Shown piece after piece: positions 35,601 through 47,600 of a DNA stretch of 64,000 nucleotides. Source of the stretch: Motacilla alba alba (taxonomy: Eukaryota > Chordata > Aves > Passeriformes > Motacillidae); assembly GCF_015832195.1 (NCBI RefSeq), contig NC_052017.1, forward strand, positions 81,965,801-82,029,800. The letters run 5' to 3'. Position 1 is the stretch's first letter, and the number at the start of each line of letters is the position of its first letter. The notes beneath the pieces were generated by a model. The model saw only the letters and a list, made by a program, of their open reading frames with translations, was not told the origin of the DNA and did no database searches. The translations under genes and the position numbers were made by a program.

Positions 35601-38600
35601 TTCTGGGCCTCTGCTAAGTTTAATGACTCTGAGCAGCCCAAGCCAAAATTGGGCTTCCGTGCCCTCCTGCCTGGGAGAAGTCAGAGTCATACTCCTCCCT
35701 GGCTCAGCCCTTGTGCCATTGTTTGGCTTGACCTGCTGTGACATTGACCTAGGATCTGGACTCCTGTATTAAACTGGCTGTAATAGCAGGCCTTGTCCTG
35801 CTCCCCTTCTGGGGTCCCTGGGATGCATCCCCTGCCCTGCTGGGTGGCACTGTTAAAACAGATCTCTGCACCCTGGGGAGCACGCTGGCTCTTGGTGATC
35901 CCTAAAAGACTGAAAGCACCATCCTCACTTTTATTAGGCTGGCTCCTATACTGTTTTAATTGTGATCGGTTTAGATAAATGGCGATTTCCCTAAATTTCA
36001 GGAAACCTTTAGTTCCTTGTCTCACGTCCAGCACAGATGTCCTTCTTAACAGGGAAGACTCTGCTACTGGATTTTGTTCCTATGTTATAGTTCTTAGGCA
36101 TTTTTCTGACATGCCCAAGTTTACTTCCGTGATGGGATTTGGTATGTGCAATCTGCTCAGAGACAACACACTCAAAATCTGAGTCCCACTGCATTTTGGC
36201 TTGTGTGCCATGTTGTTGTGGCCCTGGAAATGGGAACACTGGGATATGAGAAGTGTGGCTGTGGGCAGCCTCAGGCCTGTTAGCTTGGTCTCATTTGGTC
36301 TTCCCTCCTGGAGATGGCGAGGGTGGCTTTTGGAAAGCATTTGAGTGCAGGTGACAGAAAGGGCGTAAAGGCAGCAGCCAGGGAATCAGGGAAGGACAAG
36401 AAAGTATGCCACCAGGAAGGGCTCAGGGGAGCATGAAGAATTTCATCAAGGTGCAGCATGGTGCTGGCTTCTTAGGAGGCTCAGGTTTGGGAAAGTTGAA
36501 GGTCGCTATTATCGCCTTGCCAGTCTTTGTCTTGACCTAAGGAAAGCATCTACAAACAGTATAAACTGAAATGAAAACTACTTTTCTGTTCTGTTCTGAA
36601 AGAAGTGCAATTTCACAAAGTTATAAGGATTTAAAATAGAAGTGCCAGTTGTTAGCTTGTTTTAACGGTCTTGTTTTTCCTGAAATAGTTGTAGAGAGGA
36701 TATCAAATGTTTTTATTTTAAAGTAAAAGACATATGAATTTTGTTCATTTGTTCCCAAACCCTATGTTCTATAGACTGATGTTCTGATTTCCTTTTTCAG
36801 GTCCTCTCTCTCACTGAAATACTGTGGCCATGTGTACTTTTCTTGATTCTAGCTGCCATCCGCTTCCAGGAGCCCCCAAAATACAAGGAAAACTGTATGT
36901 TTTGTTTCACTTGCGCTCTATTTTGGTTGCCTCTACTTGTAGAAGTATTTAGCAAACACTAAAAACATCCTGGAAGGGGGGAATTAAATGTAGTGGAGTC
37001 AATGCAAAGAGTCGTACAGTGGGATTCAGTCTTGTCCAGCTATAGATCTGAGGAAGCTGCATCTATGTGGGAAATAGATGCTAAGTTTAAGATCTGATTT
37101 GTAAGACAAGTTTTAAACATCAGCTTTGGAGTAAGGGAGATTACTTGGGTTTTAGTTGTATTTATTTCTTTTTATTGAGTAGTGGAGTTTAGATACCTGC
37201 CTCTCAGGTGGATATTTACAATTAGACAAGATGAAATTTACCCCAACCACTTCCTGGGATTGAGAATTAATATTTTGTTAAATTCTTCCATTTCCTTTAC
37301 CATTTCAAAACTTGTTATGATTCTTCCCTCCACCTTATAAAGCCATTTTTGCTTTTATCTTGTCAAAATATATCTTCATTTAGAAAAGAATTATTTATGA
37401 TATTATGATCTATTCAGTTTATTATTCTGTTATTCACCAATGCCAGTAAAATGGGGATAAACTGGCTTAAGTTACATTAAAAATCAGTTTGGTAAAACAA
37501 TTCTAGATCTGTAGAGTGAACTATCTGGAGAGAATCTAGCCTGCACTTTATATATTTACTTTATGGAGAGCTGTGGGTAATTCCAAAAATATGGAAAAGT
37601 GTCTTGATTGATGCATGTTCAGACATTGCTGAATACCAATTCCTTCATTTTTTGAAAAATGTGAGAAAAGAGGAAATACCTCTTTGTGCAGAAGTCTATA
37701 TTCCAATCCAGGTTGCATGATTTTGGGCAGTGGGGCTAGCAATCACATGATACTGCAATAATATTACTACCAGGAAAATCAGCTTTTCAAAGACTGCTCT
37801 CAAATGTCACATGTAGCTAGTTGTCACAATCTGACACAGAGGTTACTCATTTTCTGTGATGACTGAGCTTTTCTTAAATGAGACACCTGCCATTGATACA
37901 ACTTCATTGCTCACAGATGACAAAGAGGCTTTTTAGGACGAGGGAGCACAATGTGATGGTACAGTTTGCAATATTAGTGGTCCTATTTCTGCTGCTGCTT
38001 GGTTTCAGGTTACTTAGAAGCTCGTGATTTACCAAGTGGGGGCCTTTATCCTTTCATGCGGACCCTTTTCTGTAACGTTGGTTCAAGATGCAGGAATACC
38101 AGTTACACAGTGTGGAGACACAGCCGCTCTAGGTGAGTTTTGTGAGTTTGACAGAGCTGCCACCACCATAGTGCACCTTCTTTTACAGAAAAGGTTCTTA
38201 CTGCCTTGTAGACAGCAAAAATAGGAGCAATGTTATTCTGTGCTAAAATTTTCCTTCAGTGTTCTTATGATTGCAAAGGATGTAAGGCCTTAGTTATACC
38301 TCTTGCTAATTTTTGTTTAAATTTCTTGAGCATTTCATGCTTGTTTTGGATGCTGAACACTCTATGGGGGTGAAATTGTAGAGGTACCTTGTAATATTCT
38401 TTCCCTTTCACTGCTACCATGTCAGAGCATAATTTTATCCTTTACTAGAGAGTCTTTCATTATATGTGAGTGAAGCAGAGCACCAAAATTATATGTGGAT
38501 TTAGACATTGAATAGTTTGGGAGTGTACGTGGTGGGAGAAATGAACCCAGAAAAGCAAAACAAGAATAACTTTCATATAAGACCCACAAAGAGCCAACAA

Positions 38601-41600
38601 GGAATAGCAGAAGTTCTGTAATTAGAAAGAACTTGGAAAAAGTTACCCATTAGAAGTCCTTGTCACAGGATCCTAAAATGCAGAAAGAAAAAAAGATTGA
38701 TTTCAATTTGGAATTTTTCTTTAAGAAATGATGTAATTTCATCTACTCCAAAAATGCTTGAGATGCAAAGACACTTATGCAAACTGGCTGAAGGGTAGGG
38801 TCACAAACAGCCTTTCAAGATATATAACAATATAGTCAAATTAGGATCAGCTAATCAGAATATATACATTTATATCTGTATTTTTATTCCTAAAAAATTG
38901 ATAATATCTACCAAAAGATCCTAGAGGGTACGTCAGAGGTGTGTCAGAGCATTAAATATTTGTGGTTTATTATTGTAGAAGTTTATAGGTAGCAATAAAT
39001 TCAGCATACAGCAAGTTGGAAAGTTTCAGTATCAAAGTAACAGGCCATAATACTCATCATTGATCTAGATGGTCTGCTTCAATTATTTGTACATTAGAGA
39101 ACTGTTGATTGAACGTAAGACTATACAAAATAAAACTTGTTTATGGGTAAACACGTTCTACATAAAGTAGAATTTGTCACTAGAATTGACATCTTAACAA
39201 TTTAAGCCACTATTAAAGATACATTATTACACAATATATTTACAGACAAAAATACCCCTATTAAAATTCTTCTCTGCTTCCTCCTCCTCCCACTAATACA
39301 GTTAAAATTGTTACATGACCACTGTGTTTCCAGTACTTTCTCTAGGTTTATGCTCACTTTTCTACTGCACTCTGGATCATGTAAACAGCAGCAGATGGAT
39401 GAAGATGGGGTTGTTATGGCAAGTCATGATATACAGTAGTTTATCTGAAGGAATGTGGTGTTGGTGGCTTCTTTTTTCACTTGAGGGTGCACTTGAGGGC
39501 ACACTTTGCTAGTGTGCTTTTATACTTTGCTTGTTTCCATTGGCCTACATCTCTGGGATACATTCAAATTTATGTGGTACCCCTGAATGTATATGGTATC
39601 TTTTACATATGTTAGCTACCTGCTAATTTTTTTTGATACTTAGAAATTGGCTTTGTCCAGCTACAGTTCTGAATTTCAACTAAACACTGGTGACTTGTTT
39701 GTAGCTCTCAGTGCCAGCCTGTGCCCCACCTCTTATCAACCCAGATACTCCAGTATTATACTTCAGTATCATTCTTCTCTGTCCCCACCTCTCAAGGTCT
39801 CACCTATTATATTGAGCCTGTGTTCTTCTGAACTACCTTGTTAGCCATAAATATCTCATTTTGCATTGAATGGTCACTTGCTACTTCTATCTGTATAAAA
39901 CTATGATGGTGTTATGCAATCACAAGTAAAAATACAGCAAATTGCCAGAATTGTCTGGCCAGAAAAATTAGAGAAAAAGGTAAAGCAAACCCAAGTCAAA
40001 ATGAAAACAAGTTCAGGCAAACCAAAGGTGGCAAGCCCCTGTGCTGTGGTCTTTCAAACTCGGTACAAAGCCTGTATCTTCTTACTTGCAGTATAAATTC
40101 TATATTACTGGGTTAAATAGTTGTCCTAACTCTAGCCTTTTAAAAAAATTGTTCCCTAAAATATAGCTTTTATTTACATCACTAGTTCAGATGCCATCTA
40201 GACGTGTTAAATCTCTAGAAACTATGAACTATATTGACTGCTCTGCATGATTATTTACACTGTTTTGACTGAACTGCCCAAATTATGTTCCAGCTCAATA
40301 GAAAATCAGGAAAGAATTTCCTGGAGGCAGTCTTAGACCTACTTAAGAATCAGGGAAATTATTCACTGTCTTTCAATTATTCAACTGAAAAATAAAATGC
40401 ATGCATGTATCCATATTTATACACTCAATAGACTGCACTGAGTAGCATATAGCCTAGGTAAGTAAAAAGGCTAAAAAGGTAGGATGAAGTTCATTTTGAG
40501 GTCAGCCTGTTCCACCAGGTCCATCAGTATAAATTAAATCAACCTCAGGGCTGCTCTGACTTATGCTGGCTGCCAACAGCCTTTAGGAATATAGACTGTC
40601 AGTTTGATCAGTCAAACATAACTGAATCCAGTCCCTGTTGACTGGAGAGATGGGATGTCATAGGAACAGTAATACCAATTATCTTCCCTTCAAGGATTTA
40701 TATCAAACCATGAATCTGATAAAGGAACATTTTTAATGTCAATAATATTGTGTTTATTAAGAACAAGTCAGAGACTGCACAGTTTGCATGGATGCTTGAC
40801 CATTTTTTTTTCACATTAAACACTTGACCATTTTTTTTTTCACATTAAACACACATTGTAACACTCTGGTGCTATCACTTTGAAATCTAGTAGTTGTCTT
40901 TGGGAGGAAGTAGTTCTATGACTACTGTTGGAACCTCCATGGAATCCATAAACCACAAGTAGCTATTTGTCAGTGAGCAGCCCCCCATCATGAGGGGGGC
41001 TGAGCCTAGAGTGAAGTTATTCTGGCACAGGCCATGCGGCCACAGATGTGTCCCTGTCCCTTCAGGCAACAGCCTGTGATATGGTGAGAAGATGAGCCAG
41101 GTGAAGCCTACAACCACATTAACTTTGATTTGCAGCAAGGTCTGCCACCTCCTCTGATGCTTTGGAAAGCATCCAGTTGCAAGAGCTCTGTGACTTTGCT
41201 CCTTGCTGCTCTTTTCAGCCACTGCAAAAGCTGCTGGCTGGCAGCAGCTGATATGATTCCCTAGCCTGATACACCCACTGGTATCTCAGAGCAGATGAAC
41301 AAGGAAGTATTCAGGAGCTCCCATGGCAAAGGACATTTTTCCCTGCTTTTTCCAGAATGTTCCACTCCCCACCTCATCTTAGTGGAGCACAGCATGAAAC
41401 TGAGAGCATGAAAATAAGATAAAAACCCCACAGCCCAGGGGTCCTGTGGCCTTACACCCACACATTCCATGAATGTGCATGGAAACATCATGACTTCCCA
41501 GTACGCTGGATTCCCTGGCAAATCTTGCAGAACATGGTGGGATTTGCCCTTGCAGTCTAGACTCTTAGATCTATGTTAGATTCTCAAACACCTAAAAAAA

Positions 41601-44600
41601 AATTAAGCCATTCTCAGACTTAGAACCACAAATATCATTAAAGCAAGACTCCAAATGGTTATTTCTAAGCACATTCATTTATTTCTCTTTATTTAGCTAC
41701 TAGTGGTAGCAGCCTGAGCAGCCTCACCAGTAGATGTGGTAGAAGCCGGGTCTGTCTCTGCGCTCCTGCTGGATGTGCCACTCATACCCACGTGGTAGCT
41801 CTGTCTCCTTTTGCATCTGACTGGGCTCCTGGGCTTCCTGCCTTGTTGGGGCTGCCTCTGGAGCCTGTAACACACCCTTGTGTCCACCTGCAGGCTGGGG
41901 TCCTGGGGGACAGTGTCTCATTGGTGAGGGCATGGACTATTCCAGGGTTGCCCCAGCTCCTTATCTTGGCCCCCTCCTGGAGCAGCTCTGCTCATGCCAG
42001 CCCCTTTCTTTGTACTGTTCTAAACCTTTTGCTTTATAAATAGCTGGCCTAGGTTCTCCAGTGGAGGAGCATCAGAAGAGCTCCCGTACAACACCAGGTG
42101 TGGAGGAATAAAATTAAGGAAGGTCTAAGCATCAGCAAAAGTCTTTGTGTAAGAATTGCTTAAAGGGTCAGATTTTTCTTTGACATATATCTTCAAATGA
42201 GAAATAGTTCTTCAAGATAGTATTGCAGAAAGTTGCTGGAGCCATAAGCTAACTCTGTGGTTTGGGCCAACTTTTGTAGTTGCAGGCTGTGTAACTGAGA
42301 AACAGAAGCTGTTTTTGTGACCTTGCTTATAGATTGCCAGAGCTGGGGAGAAAAGGAAATGTAAACATGGGTTTTCCTAATTTTAGAGCAAATTAGGAAG
42401 AATATATTTTTTAGTTTGTTATATATTTTTGTCCATTCCAGTTTAGGAAGGTTATAATTGTATCAACGTGGAAGGCAAAGATCTTCCTGTGAGAGACACA
42501 CAGTATGTTTTTGTCCAGTGTGTGTATTGGCATTGATGTCTCCAGGCTTGTAACCCTGATATAGTGCAGAATGGAAGCCAGCTGGGGCTTTGCAATTTTA
42601 GAGAGAAATTATTAATGTGGTGACATGGGTGAGGTTGAGAAGAGTTTGCTGAGATGCTTATGAAAGTCACGAGTCTAAAAGGCATTTCACATCTTAGCTG
42701 AGTTCTCAGATGAACTCTGAAGTGTTCTTACTGTTATCCTGAGTAACTGAGTAAATTGGACAGAATTAATGTTTCTGAGTCATGGCTTTAGAAAATGACA
42801 ATTGCTTTTACATGCTCAAAGAGATGCAATCTTTTTGCTCTTTTGTATTTTGTCACAATCAAAGCTTGTACCAATGTATGTCTTCAGTCTAATTTCTGTT
42901 CTCATGAACTTTGTGGAAATGTACAGTTGAGGGAAGAGCTACCATGAACAATAATGAAATTTTATATATACATTCCCCAACCTTTTCTTCTAACACCCCA
43001 GTTCTAATTATGTATGTCCTCTCCTACAAATTACTGCTTCCTCCTTTTGTCCTTTTTATTATCCCTTGTTTCCCCTCTTTTCTGTTCCTAGCAACTGCTG
43101 CTAGGAATTTCCTTGGAACGGCTGCTGGACTTCCTTTACACATTCACACACAAATGAGTTAGTGCCGCCTTCTGCTCCAGAAAGCACGCTTTGAAGGCTC
43201 TTTGGGAGAGTAGCAGCACAACAATTAAGTGTTGTACTTTTATTGGCACACTCACTGAAAATTGTTTGCTTTGACTGTCTCTGTAGCTGGTTTTAAAGTG
43301 TAGTCTTATCTTTCTGCAAGATGCTGACATCTTCCTGCAATTTTGTGTAACGTGTGCTGAATTAAGAGATCAATAGTAACTTGTAGCACTCTTATTAGGA
43401 GATAAATGTAGTCCTGTATTGCCATGCTATGTAAAATCCTTTAATCTTAGAGCAGATATTCAGCAAGTAAGACCTCTGTAATAATTTAATGTGTTTCATA
43501 AAACTGAGCCTGATAACCAATGTCATGCCTGTTGCCATCTCCCCTTCAAAAAGAGGCTGTGCTCAGATTCAAGAATAACGAGAGGCAGGTCTGCGGCAAT
43601 GATGGCAAAAGAGGGTCACAAATGGCAGCTAGCTGACATGGCAGCTGACCTGGAAATCCCCACAAAGCTATTAGCTCACATAGCTCACAGCCAGCGTGTC
43701 CAAACAGCTGCTCTTGGACTGCTGAGAGGCTTTTGCTTAGGAAAGTGGCATTTCTATGGGTCTTTCATGTGCTTGAGAAGGCACATCTGCCTTCTCTTCT
43801 GTAATAGCTGGGCCTTATGCCTTGGATTTGCTCCTCTTGCCATGCCCTAAATATCTATATCCCCCCAGAGTTTCTCAGCTCCCTCTCTACTTTCACCATC
43901 AACATGATTTCCCTGAACTTTGCCCTGTAGTTCTTCAGAGCCACCATGATCCAAGTGCTGTCTGCTGGTTTCTTTATCATTTCTAGTCTGTATCTTCCCA
44001 GTCTCCTTCCCCTGGCCCCATGTGCTCTGTGGGACCTCACAGGAGAGTAGCTTGTATCCCTAGTCTTCCAGCCTGGGAACAGTGGAAGGACAGCCCAGCT
44101 AAGCATGCTGTCCTTTCAGCCTGGGTTATCTAATGTGCTTCTGCTGTGCATCAAACAAGTGGCTAAAGCGTATAAAATTAGATGCCAAGAGGATGCTTTT
44201 ATGTTGTTTCCCTGCTGTTTATCAACTCAAGCTTTGCAGATCCAAGGTGCGGCAGAGTTGGTGACGGAGATAGAGTGGAAAGAATTACTGATTCCTTCTG
44301 TCACTGCTATCTGTGCCCCCTGCTGCTGGCAGGGAGGCCAGGCAACCCCAGCAGCCCCTGGAGACAGGATTGAGTCCTGCTGTGTGCCCCTATGTGATTA
44401 AGGCTTTTTTCCCAGTGCATTGTTGTTTGCAATGTTTCTAAAACCAGGAGGTTTGTAGATGGGGATGCAAAGCTCGGGTCTAGTTTGGAGGGCAAACAAT
44501 GTGGGTTGAAATACTGCACTCCTCTGAACACTTTTTATTTTAAGTGACCTTCTTAGGAGAGTTTAGTTTTCAATTTCACGTTCAGCAACTGTTGGGAAAA

Positions 44601-47600
44601 AAACCCAAAAAAATCCAACACCACCACTCTTTTGAAACCCCACAGAAAACCCAAAGACAACCAAAACCTGTGAAAAATCCCATGGAAACTGAGCTAGAGT
44701 TTCGGTTTGTTTTAATGTTCTGACTATGGCTGCTGTTATTCTGGTCAAGTGCTGGCTTCTTGTTCATGCTCAAAAAGCAGAGTGCTAGGAAGATTTCAGT
44801 TTGTAGGTAGTGTTTCAGTTCTTTGCCAAACATGAAGATTCTCAGCTGTCTGAAATTTTTGGCTCTGTGAGTTTCAGTAATACTGGAATTTATGAGGTAG
44901 TTTTCGAAGGCAGTAGCAGAAGTGCGACTTCTAGTCACCCTAAAAGCCACCATCTGAACAACAGAAAGCTGCTTTTTAAAACTCCATTTAAAAGGGAAAA
45001 ATGTGTTGAGGAATTGCCTTTAGCCCACTGAAGTTTGAGGATGGTGAAAGAGTTTTCCAAAACCCTGTTGTCAGTTGGCCAAATTGGGATCAAAATAAGC
45101 TGTACTGAAAGAATTAATATTTTGATTGTTTTAAGATGAAATTTTCTTTGTTTCCCTTAATCTGAAGTTGCAAACAGCTCTCTGAATGCCTGAACAAACA
45201 AGGGTCAGGAGGGAAAGAAATATAAGAAAATGAGAAAGTGGTGACTGATAGCTTTCTTTGGTTTGTGAATTGATCTCATTAGGCTTTTCTTTCAATAAGT
45301 AAAAATTGTGCTGGAAACAAGTATTGGCATATAAGCTCGATGGGAAAGGAATGTAACTCTTTACTATATTTTTGTAAATGGAACAGGACAAGTGGCAATG
45401 GGCAGAACTGATACACACAATGTTGCACCTGAATATGAGGAAGAACTTCTTTACTGTGCAGGGGACTGAGCACTGGAACAGGGTGCCCAGAGAAGCTGTG
45501 GAATCTGCCTCACTGGAGATATTCAAGAACCATCTGGACACAATCAATCCTGTGCCATGTGCTCTAGGATGGTCCTGCCTGAGCAGGGAGGTTGGACCGG
45601 ATGACCACTGTGGTCCCTTCCACCTTCCACCATTCTTTGATTCTGTGACAATCAAAAAATTATTGTGTTTTTAATGCAAAATAGCAAAGTTTTTTGCTAG
45701 ACAGGTTGTAGCTCTTAAGATAATTTGAATCTGCTATTAGATAAAACAAAATGCAACTGCCTAGTAACATGCTAAATATAATTATTCCCTTGCTTATGGT
45801 GTTTTAGGAGGGCCTAAGTAATTTTGTCCTGTAAAGAGGCATTTAAATGACTCTGACTCTTGGTTTCACTTAGAAGTATTGATAGAAAATTGTGCTGTTG
45901 AGTAGTCACCGGATAGCAATGTGATAGAGATAACATTTACCAGTGGTATGTCTGCCAGCTAAAATAAGGAAAAAGTAGTAAGAATAAAATACTCTTTTTA
46001 TCCATTGCTGCGTGTATTTCAAAAAACAAACTGTTATCTTAGATGCAATAGGAAAGCTTGAACTTTCTCATCAAAGACCTGCCACCAGGACACACGATAA
46101 TCTAGGGGAGAAAAGTTGAGTGTGTTCAGAAATATTAAAGACTTTTTGGATGTGTCTGTTCTTGGCTGCTGCCAGAATTGACATAGGTGACCTCAGCAAT
46201 TTTTCATTGCCCACTTTCCCGAGGTTTTGAGACCAATGCTGCAACTTGCATGTTAATGAATTGAACTAAATAGAAATTATATAAATACATAATTGTTAAA
46301 AAAATCAGAATACTGCTGTGAGTATATAAACATTTTTCAGCTATTTGATTTCAGTTTGTTACCTCACTAGTCCCTCTTTTTTCTGTCAAAAAATAGTGCA
46401 AGCCCCCAAAGTGGTCCAGAGAGAGCCACTGGACCTGATCTAGACTTCATGGAAGAGATAGAAGAACTTGCAAAGGAATTTATTGATACTACAGAGAAAG
46501 CCATGGCCTTAGAAAAGCTATGGGAAGAAAACTCAAGGCTCTCAGGTAAGCTGTGATTTTTCTAAAATTTAAATTCTTTGCCTATTAGTTAGTGGTAGCC
46601 ATCAAAAAAAAAAAAAAAAGAATAGTTTGATCTTAAAAATAAAACTAGGCAACTAAAATTTTAGCTGCTCTAAAAAAAGCCACTTTTATGATTACCAGCA
46701 CTGTAGCCATCAAAATTATCAGAGAAAAAAATTAGCTTTCTATAACTGTGCCCTTGTATACTTGAGCGTTATGAAAACACTGAAAGCTTAAAAGATAAGG
46801 ATTATAGTCAGAGTACAAGGTTACTTGTTCTAACATGCATTGAAAAGCTGTTTATGAGGATTTAGCTCTCCCTGCCTGTATTCTTCTGTTGTACTAAAGA
46901 GTATAGGAATGGAAAACAACAGTATCTCACACCTGGTGACTTTAGGTGACCTTCAGTCTTGGGCAGAAAGAGTGAGACTGGAAATAGCAGGGTCTGAGTC
47001 TCCTGTTCCATTTCCACCCACATTGCACAGCCTTGTTGCTCTTCCAGGGGGCATTGAAGACCTCCCACTACCCTGTGTCTCTGGCTGAGTTTTCAAGCAG
47101 ACAGATTTAGGTGAAATCACAGTTTGCATGCCTGGCTGTCTGGTAGCTGGGACATTCATGTAGTGTTGGCATGATGGCTTTGCCTCACTAAAAAATTGAA
47201 CAGTAAGCAATGTCTTTTAAATTGTTTTTGTGATTACAGTAAAAGTATTGGGAAGCACAGAAAATCAAATGGACCACTATCTTTGGGATATTAGTTGCTT
47301 CATGTGCCTTTACTTTTCTAGAAACATCCTTTGTGCACTGCTTGCTTTTGCTTATAATATAGATCCTTCTAAAGCTAATACTGTTTCTCTTTAAAGGAAA
47401 ATATTTAATTTTACAGGGCTCCATAACATCACCACTTTTCTTACTGTAAGTATTTTTTACAGTCTATTTCTAGATTACAGTCCTGGGATTTGAGGATCTT
47501 TATTATAATGGTTAGAAATTTGTATCCTGTCAAGTTTAAGTAGACTATCTTAAAAGAAAAAAAAAAGTGTTTGAAAGAAAAAAATTATGTCTTGTAAATT

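Larger units (their letters stand above)
38133..46396 (+). other. ABCA13 intron 3
   Basis: The largest intron seen, about 8.3 kb, GTGAGT to AAAATAG. It contains a short tandem repeat (40795-40851), a hairpin (40978-41002), a promoter-like patch (41.69-42.11 kb) and a CR1 relic (45.38-45.65 kb). Open frames at 40887-41521 (minus), 43491-43850 and 44105-44401 have no recognisable similarity. Confidence 0.7.

Noticed and set aside
35162..35641. 159-codon minus-strand open frame in the GC-rich block
   Set aside because: Other frames in the block are equally open, and there is no similarity, promoter or splice context specific to it.
40887..41521. Two minus-strand frames of 111 and 86 codons in ABCA13 intron 3
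   Set aside because: No recognised domain, and they would need an unsupported join. Possibly part of an unrecognised repeat.
45131..45655. 174-codon minus-strand open frame
   Set aside because: Its first part is antisense CR1 and the remainder has no recognisable domain.
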